Shown here: one piece after another, positions 1 through 8,471 of the stretch
How the letters are laid out: each line of letters opens with the position of its first letter
How positions within the stretch are numbered: the stretch's first letter is position 1
Notes under the pieces: model-generated
Told to the model about the DNA's origin: nothing
Database searches by the model: none
Seen by the model: the letters and a program-made list of their open reading frames with translations, nothing else
Assembly: GCF_014653195.1 (NCBI RefSeq)
Contig: NZ_BNAH01000013.1
Span: 1 to 64,000, forward strand
Length of the DNA stretch: 64,000 nucleotides
DNA from: Thalassotalea profundi
Lineage (GTDB): Bacteria > Pseudomonadota > Gammaproteobacteria > Enterobacterales > Alteromonadaceae
Direction of reading: 5' to 3'
Translations under genes and position numbers: made by a program

Positions 1-19
1 AGTCCCGTCCACTCCGCCA
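1..19 (+). tRNA. tRNA 3' end, probably tRNA-Asp (partial)
   Basis: The window opens with AGTCCCGTCCACTCCGCCA. This reads as the end of a T loop, the 3' strand of the T arm, an acceptor strand CCACTCC, discriminator G and an encoded CCA. The T-arm/acceptor combination and G73 match gammaproteobacterial tRNA-Asp(GUC), whose 3' end is GTCCCGTCC..TCCGCCA. The anticodon lies outside the window, so the amino acid is an inference. Confidence 0.8.
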
Positions 20-133
20 ACTCTTTAATTTTACTATTTGCAATTCTTCAAATTGATTCTGAGGTTAAAACCTTAATACTTTCAAGATCAAGCTTAACAA
101 ACTGAATGGTTCAGTGTTGAAGCCTCTGGTGTT

Positions 134-1123
134 TTATTTTATGAGTTTCTGCTTTGCGACCAAGGCGATTAAATCACTTCGAGTGTTAATACCTAGTTTC
201 GAGTAAATACGATATAAATGATTTGATACTGTTGAAGGGGATAATGACAAAGTTCGAGCTATTTGTTTAAACGTATTTCCTTGGCAAATGCCGTCTACTA
301 CTTCTTTTTCTCTTTTACTTAATTTATCGAGCTGGTTTTTTACTCGTACAGTGAGTTTAAATAAATCGCCAAAAGCTTCTCTTTTAAATTGTAAAGTTTC
401 GATTGAAAACTCGCTTTCTAAGCCGGACATTTTTAATGGAAATTGTTGTTTCGTTAATTCAGGTAAATGAGCTTCTAATAAATCAAGAAAACTGGTGGTT
501 ACATTATGATATATACCTTCTTTATCACAAAGGGCGCATTTGTTGTCATTTTTTTCGAATTGAGCAGACTCATTTAGTGTCATTAATTGTTTATGTGATA
601 ACGCACAGCGAAGATGAAAGAGCAATTGATTATGTATTGATTTTTCTTGCTCTGTAAATGGATCTGCTCTATCGAACCGATATAAAGTTAGTAAGGTGAA
701 TATTCCACTTCGAAATTCAAAATCAATAGAGCTTAATATTCTTTCTATTTCAAACAACTTAAAGCATTTAAGATAGAGCTCAGATTGATAGAATTCCTCA
801 TCATTTATTATTTCTCTCATATCTACTGCTTGACCTTCATTTAACATTAATTGTTTAAATATAGGGTTGATGGCGAGGGTTTTTCTCAATTGAGTAAAAA
901 TTTCGGAAGATACATCAAGTGTGGTTTGTGTGTGAAATTGCTGAGAGGAGATATGTCCAGTCCCCCAAATAGCGCCATCAAAAGGAATAACTTGGCGTAA
1001 TAAATCAAGTGCCCAACTAGAGAAATCTTCCAACGTCACGAAAGAGGCGTCTCGATATAGTTTGCTAATAAATATGTCGGGTGTCATGTCTGTGAATATT
1101 TCCTCAAATTTATCGTTCGCCAA
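134..1123 (-). CDS. LuxR-family transcriptional regulator
   Basis: A 329-residue protein whose last 65 residues form a LuxR/GerE helix-turn-helix. It opens with LSKREKEVVDGICQGNTF and continues with SPSTVSNHLYRIYSKLGI, the recognition-helix region. The N-terminal 260 residues match no sensor domain I can name; there is no receiver aspartate signature. It is divergent from the FAD dehydrogenase/ThDP enzyme pair at 1195-4641, so it probably controls that pair (inference). The frame begins at TTG (1123) without a clear Shine-Dalgarno sequence. An in-frame ATG at 1087 is an alternative start and would remove 12 residues. Confidence 0.85.
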   Translation of the reverse strand: MANDKFEEIFTDMTPDIFISKLYRDASFVTLEDFSSWALDLLRQVIPFDGAIWGTGHISSQQFHTQTTLDVSSEIFTQLRKTLAINPIFKQLMLNEGQAVDMREIINDEEFYQSELYLKCFKLFEIERILSSIDFEFRSGIFTLLTLYRFDRADPFTEQEKSIHNQLLFHLRCALSHKQLMTLNESAQFEKNDNKCALCDKEGIYHNVTTSFLDLLEAHLPELTKQQFPLKMSGLESEFSIETLQFKREAFGDLFKLTVRVKNQLDKLSKREKEVVDGICQGNTFKQIARTLSLSPSTVSNHLYRIYSKLGINTRSDLIALVAKQKLIK

Positions 1124-1194
1124 TCTTGAACTGATATTGATTAGGTAATTTTTACTATAGTTAAGTTAGCTTTATTAGCACACTATAATACAAG

Positions 1195-2883
1195 GTGACA
1201 TTGGCAGTGAATAATTATATGAATGAATCAAAGAAAATCAGTTGCGACACAGTTATTGCAGGTGGTGGTATAGCTGGATTAGTTTGTGCCCTAGAGTTAC
1301 TAGAAGCAGGACAGAAAGTTATTATTATTGATCGTGATACTCAAGATAGGTTGGGAGGTCTTGCTCGTTGGGCCTTCGGTGGCATGGCGTTATCAGAAAC
1401 ACAGCAACAAAAAAGAATGAAAGTGCCTGACTCTCCTGCATTATTACTAAAAGATTGGCAAAGCTTTGCTGAATTTGAAGCTGAGGATTATTGGCCAAAA
1501 CAATGGGCACAAACGTATGCCGAAAATAATAATGAAATGGTTTATCAATGGTTGCTAAAACTAGGATTAAAGTTTATGCCTGCGGTAAATTGGGTTGAAC
1601 GTGGTTTGTTTACGCCAGGAAACTCTGTCCCTCGATATCATATATTATGGGGTACAGGTTTGCATTTAGTCGAAACCATTATTGCCAAACTTACACCTTA
1701 TTTAATTCCTTCCCATTCAGCTTTTTCAGGTAATAAGGCATCTCTTAAAATATATCATCAACATAAAGTCATTAAGCCAATTTCAGAGCAGCAAAGTAAC
1801 ATAGTGATAGCTTGTGGTGTTGAAGTTTTAAATGAATTAAAAATGGAACATTTTTCAATTGAAAGTAAGCATGTTGTGATCGCATGTGGTGGTATAAACG
1901 GTAGTATTGATCGAGTTAAAGATAATTGGTTTCCATCACTTGATAAAGCGCCTAAAGCTTTACTTAATGGAGCAAACCCTATTTCTGATGGGTTATTGCA
2001 TGATGAGTTAGTGCAAATAGGGGGGCAAGTTACTCATAGTGATAAAATGTGGAATTATGCTGCCGGAATTCACCATCCTCAAGCAGAATTTGACGGTCAT
2101 GGACTAAGTTTAATTCCATGTAAGTCAGCTCTGTGGATGGATCATACAGGTAAACGAATTGGTCCAATTCCATTGGTTACAGGATTTGACACCCATTATT
2201 TATGTCATCAAGTGGCTAAACAAGAACAACCATGGACTTGGCATATTTTAAATTGGGATATTGCAGCAAAAGAGTTAGCCGTATCAGGCTCTTTGCATAA
2301 CCCCTCTATTGTAAATAGAAACTTTTTAAGTTTTATTAAAGAAACGCTATTAGGTAATCATAGATTAATAAGGCAATTGGAAGAAGAGAGTGATGACTTT
2401 TTATGTGCAGATAGTCTTAGTGAATTAGTTGATAAAATGAATACACTCGTTGGTAAAGAGTATGTTGATTATCAAGTTATTAAAAATCAAATTGAACAAT
2501 ATGATGAACAACTAACGTGGGGAGAACATCTACAAAATGATGATCAACTCAGGCGTATAAACCATGCTCGCCAATGGAAGATTGATAAACTGAGAACATG
2601 TAAACCTAAACCGATTCTTACTAAGCGTGGTAAAAACAAACTTATTGCAATTAGAGTACAACTCATAAGCCGTAAAAGTTTAGGGGGTATTCAAACGAAC
2701 TTGAAAAGTGAAGTGCTAGATAACAATGCTAAAGCTATTCCAGGCTTATATTGTATAGGGGAAGCTGCTGGTTTTGGTGGTGGCGGGGCTAGTGGCCTGA
2801 GATCCTTAGAAGGGACTTTTCTTTCAGGTTGTATTTTAACCGCTCGAAAAGCGGCGCAAGCAATTATAGAACAGCAGAAATAA
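1195..2883 (+). CDS. FAD-binding dehydrogenase (KstD/fumarate-reductase superfamily, PRK12834-like)
   Basis: A 562-residue flavoprotein with an N-terminal Rossmann FAD site (VIAGGGIAGLVCALELLEAG), followed by LGGLARWAFGG and a C-terminal FAD-contact region GEAAGFGGGGASGLRSLEGT. Overall it resembles the uncharacterised 'putative FAD-binding dehydrogenase' family, relatives of 3-ketosteroid dehydrogenases and fumarate reductase flavoproteins. The substrate is unknown. It has no signal peptide, so it is probably cytoplasmic. The ThDP enzyme follows after 21 bases, which suggests one operon. The start is uncertain: GTG 1195, GTG 1207 (best spaced from AAGGTGA) and ATG 1219 are all in frame. Confidence 0.85.
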   Translation: MTLAVNNYMNESKKISCDTVIAGGGIAGLVCALELLEAGQKVIIIDRDTQDRLGGLARWAFGGMALSETQQQKRMKVPDSPALLLKDWQSFAEFEAEDYWPKQWAQTYAENNNEMVYQWLLKLGLKFMPAVNWVERGLFTPGNSVPRYHILWGTGLHLVETIIAKLTPYLIPSHSAFSGNKASLKIYHQHKVIKPISEQQSNIVIACGVEVLNELKMEHFSIESKHVVIACGGINGSIDRVKDNWFPSLDKAPKALLNGANPISDGLLHDELVQIGGQVTHSDKMWNYAAGIHHPQAEFDGHGLSLIPCKSALWMDHTGKRIGPIPLVTGFDTHYLCHQVAKQEQPWTWHILNWDIAAKELAVSGSLHNPSIVNRNFLSFIKETLLGNHRLIRQLEEESDDFLCADSLSELVDKMNTLVGKEYVDYQVIKNQIEQYDEQLTWGEHLQNDDQLRRINHARQWKIDKLRTCKPKPILTKRGKNKLIAIRVQLISRKSLGGIQTNLKSEVLDNNAKAIPGLYCIGEAAGFGGGGASGLRSLEGTFLSGCILTARKAAQAIIEQQK

Positions 2884-2904
2884 TAAAATAATAGAGTAAA
2901 CATA

Positions 2905-4641
2905 ATGAAGAAAACAGCAGCATGGTTAGTTCGTTACGCATTAGAACAAATAAACGTCAAATTTACTTTCGGCATTCCTGGTGTACATAACACTGAGATA
3001 TATGATGAATTAGACCAGTCAGAATCAATATCGCCAATATTAGTGACCCATGAAGGCTATGGTGCATTTATGGCAGATGCAGTCAGTCGCAGTAGTGATA
3101 GTATTGGGACGTTAGTTATTGTACCTGCCGCTGGTGCTACTCATGCCGCTAGCGGTATTGGAGAAGCTCATCTTGATGGTATTCCCATGTTAGTGATTTG
3201 TGGCGGAGTGAGAAATGACTCTCAATTTGAATATCAATTGCATGATATGGATCAGCATAAGATGTTAGCGCCTATTACCAAAAAAACATTTAAAGTAAAT
3301 AATCACGAAGAAGTCGTTTCGACTATTTTTGAAGCTTATGCCCTTGCAAATGATGGTGAGCCAGGGCCTGTTTTTGTAGAAATTCCAGTAAATTTGCAGC
3401 TCGATAAAGGAGAAATTAAAGAACTTCCTGTATTTCAGCCTAAAGTAAAAACACTTAAACAGAACATTGATGACCAATTAAATCAGGCTGTTGAATTATT
3501 AATAAATGCAAAAAATCCGGGAATATTTGTGGGTTGGGGAGGGGTAGAAGCGAGCCAATATACTACTGCTATTGCGGAGATAATTAATGCCCCAGTGTCA
3601 ACGACTTTGCAAGGTTTAAGTGCTTTCTCAGCAAAACATCCCTTACATACAGGAATGAGCTTTGGCCCGGCAGCAGTGCCGGCTGCAACTAATGCATTTA
3701 AAGAGTGTGACTGTTTATTAGCTATTGGAACCCGCTTTGCTGAAATAGCCACTGGCAGTTTTGGTGTCACAGTACCAGAAAATCTTATTCATATTGATAT
3801 AAATAAAAAGGTGTTTAATGCAAATTATCCAGCTAAGGTTGCAATTGAAGGAGATGCAACTTTAATTTTAGCGAAATTAAGTGAAAAATTGGCTCAAACC
3901 AATTTTTTACATTCAGATATAAATAAGACTAAACAAGAAAAAATAGCAAAAGATAAGCAAGCTTATATTCAAGAATGGCTTGACCATGATAGTGAAGATA
4001 GAGTAAACCCAGCGCGTTTCTTTTTATCACTACGTGAACAAATAAACGATGATACTTTCGTGATTGCAGATGATGGGAATCATACGTTTTTAACCGCAGA
4101 GCTTATGCCATGTTATCACCCTAAACACTTTTTTAGCCCTACTGACTTTAATTGTATGGGCTATGCTGTTCCTGCAGTTATTGGTGCCAAGTTGGCAAAC
4201 CCACATAGACAAGTTGTAGGTATTATTGGCGACGGTGCTTTTTTGATGAGCCATACGGAGCTTTTTACCGCATCTCATTTAAATATAGGTGCTATTTTTA
4301 CGATTTTTAATGATGGGGAATTAGCGCAAATTTCTCAGGCACAATCAGTTCCTTATAATAAAAAAACTTGCACACTATTACCTAATTTACGTTTAAAAGC
4401 TTTGGTTGAAGCAAGTGGTTGTTGTTATATAAGAATCGAGACTAACGATGAGATTGGTGAAGCTATTACTCAAGCTATTGAATTATCTGAGCAGAGCGTA
4501 TCAGTGGTGTTAGATGTTAATATAGATTACTCAAAAAAAACACGTTTTACTCAAGGGATTATTGCGACTAACTTGAAACGAATGAAGTTACCAACAAAGG
4601 TAAGAATGGTAAGTCGAGCACTTTGGCGAAGAGTTAAATGA
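2905..4641 (+). CDS. Thiamine-diphosphate-dependent enzyme (acetolactate-synthase-like)
   Basis: A 578-residue protein with the three-domain layout of the acetohydroxyacid synthase/benzoylformate decarboxylase superfamily. The N-terminal Pyr domain has the activating glutamate in THEGYGAFMADA, there is a central TPP_M domain, and the C-terminal PP domain carries the metal/ThDP motif GDGAFLMSHTE ... FTIFNDGE. It is distinct from the true acetolactate synthase at 30569-32293 and has no small-subunit partner beside it, so valine/isoleucine synthesis is unlikely. The pairing with the flavoprotein upstream suggests joint action on a keto-acid or its product (inference). The substrate is not assignable. 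Confidence 0.85.
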   Translation: MKKTAAWLVRYALEQINVKFTFGIPGVHNTEIYDELDQSESISPILVTHEGYGAFMADAVSRSSDSIGTLVIVPAAGATHAASGIGEAHLDGIPMLVICGGVRNDSQFEYQLHDMDQHKMLAPITKKTFKVNNHEEVVSTIFEAYALANDGEPGPVFVEIPVNLQLDKGEIKELPVFQPKVKTLKQNIDDQLNQAVELLINAKNPGIFVGWGGVEASQYTTAIAEIINAPVSTTLQGLSAFSAKHPLHTGMSFGPAAVPAATNAFKECDCLLAIGTRFAEIATGSFGVTVPENLIHIDINKKVFNANYPAKVAIEGDATLILAKLSEKLAQTNFLHSDINKTKQEKIAKDKQAYIQEWLDHDSEDRVNPARFFLSLREQINDDTFVIADDGNHTFLTAELMPCYHPKHFFSPTDFNCMGYAVPAVIGAKLANPHRQVVGIIGDGAFLMSHTELFTASHLNIGAIFTIFNDGELAQISQAQSVPYNKKTCTLLPNLRLKALVEASGCCYIRIETNDEIGEAITQAIELSEQSVSVVLDVNIDYSKKTRFTQGIIATNLKRMKLPTKVRMVSRALWRRVK

Positions 4642-4666
4642 TAATTGGCTAAAATTATATCGAGGT

Positions 4667-4683
4667 AAGAGGTTAGACCAGTT
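4667..4683 (-). promoter_or_regulatory. FadR-like operator upstream of the acyl-CoA dehydrogenase gene
   Basis: On the minus strand this 17-mer reads AACTGGTCTAACCTCTT. It resembles the enterobacterial FadR box (core TGGTnnGACC). A second copy, TAGTGGTCTGACCTGTA, sits in front of fadE at 10932-10948; the two share A.TGGTCT.ACCT.T. It lies 64 bases before the start of the gene at 4747, where it could block transcription. The assignment to FadR is by motif resemblance only, and no fadR gene is in the window. Confidence 0.5.
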
Positions 4684-4746
4684 GACTTTGGTATATTTCT
4701 CGTGGTTAACTATGCTTAGTTAAGATCTAATCCTTGGAGTGCAACA

Positions 4747-6558
4747 ATGCTTACTTATAAAGCACCACTAGATGATATTAAGTTTTTATTTGAAGACGTT
4801 TTAAAATATTACCCACATTATGAACAGTATCCTGAGTTTGAAGATGCAACTCCGGATATGGTTGATGCTATTTTACAAGAATGTGCTAAATTCTGTGAAA
4901 ATGAATTGTTACCACTTAATCAAAGTGGTGATAAAGAAGGTTGTACTTTTGATAAAGGTGAAGTTCGTACACCAAAAGGTTTTAAAGAAGCTTATCAAAT
5001 GTATGTGGAAGGTGGCTGGCAGAGTCTATCCCATCCAGTAGATCATGGTGGTCAAGGCTTACCCCCATCATTAGGATTAGCTAAATCTGAATTAATGGGA
5101 AGTGCTAACTGGTCATGGGCAATGTATCCTGGGCTTAGTCATGGCGCAATGAATACTGTTCAAGCACATGGAACACAAGAACAGAAAGAAATTTATCTCA
5201 CAAAGCTAACTGAAGGTACTTGGACAGGTACTATGTGCTTAACTGAACCTCAGTGTGGTACTGATTTGGGGCAAGTAAAAACCAAAGCGACACCCAATGA
5301 TGATGGAACTTATGACATCACAGGAACTAAAATATTTATTTCTGCTGGTGAACATGATTTAACTGAAAATATTATTCATATTGTTCTCGCAAGGTTACCT
5401 GATGCGCCAGAAGGAACCCGCGGAATCTCTTTGTTTATCGTCCCTAAAATGACAGTTGATGCACAAGGTAATTGTGGTGACAATAATAATGTTACCTGTG
5501 GTTCGTTAGAAGATAAAATGGGTATTAAGGGTTCTGCTACAGCTGTTTTGAATTTTGATAAAGCAAAAGGTGTACTTATTGGGCCTGAAAATAAAGGCTT
5601 AGAATGTATGTTCACCTTTATGAATACAGCCCGTGTTGGTACGGCCTTACAAGGGGTATGTGCCTCAGAATTGTCGTATCAAAACGCGTTGATTTATGCA
5701 AAAGAACGTTTATCAATGCGTTCATTAACGGGTAAGAAAAAGCCAGAATTAGTCGCTGATCCTATTGTTGTTCATCCTGATGTACGTCGTATGTTGTTGA
5801 CTCAAAAAGCCTTTTCAGAAGGTGGACGAGCAATGATTTATTATGCTGCTAAATTAGTTGATACCATTGAAACATCTAAAGATGAAAAAGCAGTTAAGCG
5901 TGCAGATTACCGTTTAGGCTTTATTACACCTATTTTAAAGGCTTTCTTAACAGAAGTTGGGCTTGAGAGTGCTAACCATGGTGTACAAATATTTGGTGGG
6001 CATGGTTATATTAAAGAGTGGGGTATGGAGCAAATTGTTCGTGATACTCGTATTGCTACTCTTTATGAGGGAACAACTGGGATCCAAGCATTAGATTTAC
6101 TTGGCCGTAAAATTTTATTAAGCCGTGGTAAATCACTTAAAAGTTTTACGATGGAAGTATTAGGCTTTTGTAAAGATAAGAGTATGATCTCTAGTAACCC
6201 ATATAAACGTCAAATGAATAAATTTATTTGGCCACTAAGTAAAGCTGTAGCTAATTGGCAGCAGTATTCAGTACGTCTAGCTATTAAAGCGAAGAAAGAT
6301 CGTGATATTGTAGGTTCAGCATCGGTAGATTACTTAATGTATTCTGGTTACATTGTTATGGCGTATTTTTGGGCGCAAATGGCACAAGCAGCCTATGAAA
6401 AATTAGGTGAGGGTGTTGAAAATCGTGATTTTTATCGCGCTAAAATTAAAACCGCTGAGTTTTATTTTGAAAGACTACTACCTCGCACTAAGTCATATGC
6501 AGCGACTATGATGGCAGATCCTAAGTCTTTAATGCAGTTAAATGAAGAATTATTATAA
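4747..6558 (+). CDS. Acyl-CoA dehydrogenase with extended C-terminus (DmdC/AcdH type)
   Basis: A 603-residue FAD enzyme catalysing alpha,beta-dehydrogenation of acyl-CoAs. The order is an N-terminal helical domain, a beta-domain with the flavin-binding region MCLTEPQCGTDLGQVKT, a C-terminal helical domain with GVQIFGGHGYIKEWGMEQ, and the catalytic glutamate in YEGTTGIQALDLL. About 130 extra C-terminal residues are characteristic of the 3-methylmercaptopropionyl-CoA dehydrogenase (DmdC)-like subgroup, which also contains medium/long-chain fatty acyl-CoA dehydrogenases. The start is supported by GGAG seven bases upstream. The FadR-like operator in front favours fatty-acid degradation over DMSP use, and no dmdA, B or D is nearby. 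Confidence 0.92.
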   Translation: MLTYKAPLDDIKFLFEDVLKYYPHYEQYPEFEDATPDMVDAILQECAKFCENELLPLNQSGDKEGCTFDKGEVRTPKGFKEAYQMYVEGGWQSLSHPVDHGGQGLPPSLGLAKSELMGSANWSWAMYPGLSHGAMNTVQAHGTQEQKEIYLTKLTEGTWTGTMCLTEPQCGTDLGQVKTKATPNDDGTYDITGTKIFISAGEHDLTENIIHIVLARLPDAPEGTRGISLFIVPKMTVDAQGNCGDNNNVTCGSLEDKMGIKGSATAVLNFDKAKGVLIGPENKGLECMFTFMNTARVGTALQGVCASELSYQNALIYAKERLSMRSLTGKKKPELVADPIVVHPDVRRMLLTQKAFSEGGRAMIYYAAKLVDTIETSKDEKAVKRADYRLGFITPILKAFLTEVGLESANHGVQIFGGHGYIKEWGMEQIVRDTRIATLYEGTTGIQALDLLGRKILLSRGKSLKSFTMEVLGFCKDKSMISSNPYKRQMNKFIWPLSKAVANWQQYSVRLAIKAKKDRDIVGSASVDYLMYSGYIVMAYFWAQMAQAAYEKLGEGVENRDFYRAKIKTAEFYFERLLPRTKSYAATMMADPKSLMQLNEELL

Positions 6559-6583
6559 ACAGCAGTTAAAGCATGTTTGAACT

Positions 6584-6617
6584 AAAAACACCACGATAAT
6601 TATATCGTGGTGTTTTT
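6584..6617. terminator. Bidirectional Rho-independent terminator
   Basis: A perfect 15-bp stem AAAAACACCACGATA / TATCGTGGTGTTTTT with loop ATTA, sitting between convergent genes. A-run and T-run flanks let it serve both the acyl-CoA dehydrogenase and the TetR gene. Confidence 0.9.
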
Positions 6618-6633
6618 TATAAAACGTGGATCT

Positions 6634-7299
6634 TTATTTGACTTTCATTATCCAGCCAATAACCCTATTTACTTGTTGATAAATTGCTTCTCGGTCAATT
6701 TCATCAGCAGGCAACATAATATTTTTATATTCCAATTGCGTAAAAATAGTAAATAATATTTCAGCATCTATTTCCGCATTATCTTTATCAAAATAGCTAC
6801 ATAACTGTATAAATGGCATTAATAATAAGTTTCTATATTCATTAGCCAATTCTCGTAATTGAGGGGTTGTTTGTATTTCAGTAAATAATAATTGCTCAAC
6901 TGCGAGTGCTGTTGAGCGCTCAGACACTTTATTTATAATATATTCAGTAGCAAGTTGAGCACATTGTTCACGAACTTGTACTCTAACTGATACTTTCTTT
7001 AATTGGGTTTTACCTATCGATTCGAGATAATCGAATGCTTGTTGCCAAGCAAAGTCAGTTAATTGAGTAACAAGTTCAGAATTTAATTTAAATGCTTGGT
7101 GAACTAACTCTTGAATATCTTTAAAGTAGTATGTTGTTAAAGATAACTGAATACCAGCATGACTGGCGATAGCGCGGTGGGTTGTTCCTTTAATCCCATT
7201 TTTAGCTAAAACATCAATAGCAGCGACTAGAATATTATGCCTAGTTTGCTCACCTTTACTGCGACGTTTAACCGTAACATTTTCCTTTATTGCTAACAT
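6634..7299 (-). CDS. TetR-family transcriptional regulator
   Basis: A 221-residue protein with an N-terminal TetR helix-turn-helix (about residues 17-65: RHNILVAAIDVLAKNGIKG, then THRAIASHAGIQLSLTTYYF) and a helical ligand-binding domain. It faces the acyl-CoA dehydrogenase gene and is followed by an acyltransferase gene, so a lipid-responsive role is plausible, as for PsrA or FabR among TetR regulators. Its sequence does not let me choose one of these. The start is ATG 7299. No operator was identified. Confidence 0.85.
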   Translation of the reverse strand: MLAIKENVTVKRRSKGEQTRHNILVAAIDVLAKNGIKGTTHRAIASHAGIQLSLTTYYFKDIQELVHQAFKLNSELVTQLTDFAWQQAFDYLESIGKTQLKKVSVRVQVREQCAQLATEYIINKVSERSTALAVEQLLFTEIQTTPQLRELANEYRNLLLMPFIQLCSYFDKDNAEIDAEILFTIFTQLEYKNIMLPADEIDREAIYQQVNRVIGWIMKVK

Positions 7300-7388
7300 A
7301 GTATTATTTATTCTCCCGATTAATTAACAGTAAATTAACGTATTTATGGTGAAATTTCAATTAATTGATAACAAATTGATATAACGTT

Positions 7389-8276
7389 TTAGTGTGACAA
7401 ATGCTTAATGGTACTATTTTTTTTGCGCCAAATAGCATTTAGCCATTGCTGAAAATGAGATTTGAAGGTTGAATCATTGCTGTAATCACCTATTAAAGAA
7501 TCATTAATTTCAATAGCTTCAACTTTGATAATGACTCTAGTTAAACGCCCTTTAAGTACATCTTTCATAATATGATACGAGGTATCAGGGTAAAGAATGG
7601 TTACATTTAGAATCTTATCGAATTGTGTACCTAACGTTGCTAAGGTAAAAGCAATCCCACCAGCCTTTGGAGGCAGTAAATGACTGTAAACTGGGTTACG
7701 CTGTTGTTTCACCTGAGTAAAACGCGTGCCTTCAACAAAGTTAATAACAGTTGTTGGATGTTGTTTAAATGACTGACATGACTTTCTAGTAGCAATAATA
7801 TCTTGCCCCTTTAGATGTGGGTTTTTAGCAAGAAATGATTTTGAATACCGTTTCATAAAAGGCATGTCTAATGCCCAGCAGCCAACCCCCAGAAAAGGAA
7901 TTCTTTTAAGAGACTCTTTTAAAAAATATTTTGGTTCGGCTGTATATTTATTCGTTAAATGTGAGAGTACAATAATATCTAACCAACTTTGATGGTTAGC
8001 TATTAGTAAATACCAAGAGTCTTTATTTAGTTGCTCACAGCCTGTTATCTGCCAATCGACACGATTAAATAACATGATAATTAAGTAATTATTTAGCGCC
8101 CATAAGCGATAAAAAAAGTGCATAGGCCGGTAAAGTATTTGATGAAAAGCGTTAATGCGAATCAGCCACTTTAATAAACCGCCTATAGTGATAATAGATC
8201 CTATTACAGCTAAATTTAAGCTAAATAATAAAAATGAAAATGGCATTAAAATAGCAGAAGGCAAAAAAGAAAGCAT
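7389..8276 (-). CDS. 1-acyl-glycerol-3-phosphate acyltransferase-like membrane protein (YihG/PlsC family)
   Basis: A 295-residue acyltransferase of the PlsC superfamily. The catalytic motif NHQSWLD (H95, D100) is followed by the substrate-binding motif FVEGTRF, and a hydrophobic N-terminal segment of about 35 residues anchors it in the inner membrane. E. coli YihG and its relatives transfer acyl chains to lysophosphatidic acid. The ATG at 8276 is preferred over the upstream TTG at 8291. The setting between a TetR regulator and fadE fits lipid metabolism. Confidence 0.85.
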   Translation of the reverse strand: MLSFLPSAILMPFSFLLFSLNLAVIGSIITIGGLLKWLIRINAFHQILYRPMHFFYRLWALNNYLIIMLFNRVDWQITGCEQLNKDSWYLLIANHQSWLDIIVLSHLTNKYTAEPKYFLKESLKRIPFLGVGCWALDMPFMKRYSKSFLAKNPHLKGQDIIATRKSCQSFKQHPTTVINFVEGTRFTQVKQQRNPVYSHLLPPKAGGIAFTLATLGTQFDKILNVTILYPDTSYHIMKDVLKGRLTRVIIKVEAIEINDSLIGDYSNDSTFKSHFQQWLNAIWRKKNSTIKHLSH

Positions 8277-8404
8277 GAAATAAATGACCAAACGGTGAGT
8301 TGAGTAAACACTTAGATCATATTTTAACGATAATTAGTGATGAAGTGTATTGCTTTATTTGTTACAGCTGTACGCTAAAGAAGTGGAAAGTATAGATTGA
8401 ATAT

Positions 8405-8434
8405 AAAAAGGTAAGCATGAATAGCTTACCTTTT
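8405..8434 (-). terminator. Rho-independent terminator of fadE
   Basis: An 11-bp stem AAAAGGTAAGC / GCTTACCTTTT with a 7-base loop. On the minus strand it ends in TTTTTATAT, 38 bases after the fadE stop. Confidence 0.8.
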
Positions 8435-8471
8435 GTGTTTTTATATAGCGTTATGTTTGTTATACGCAGAA

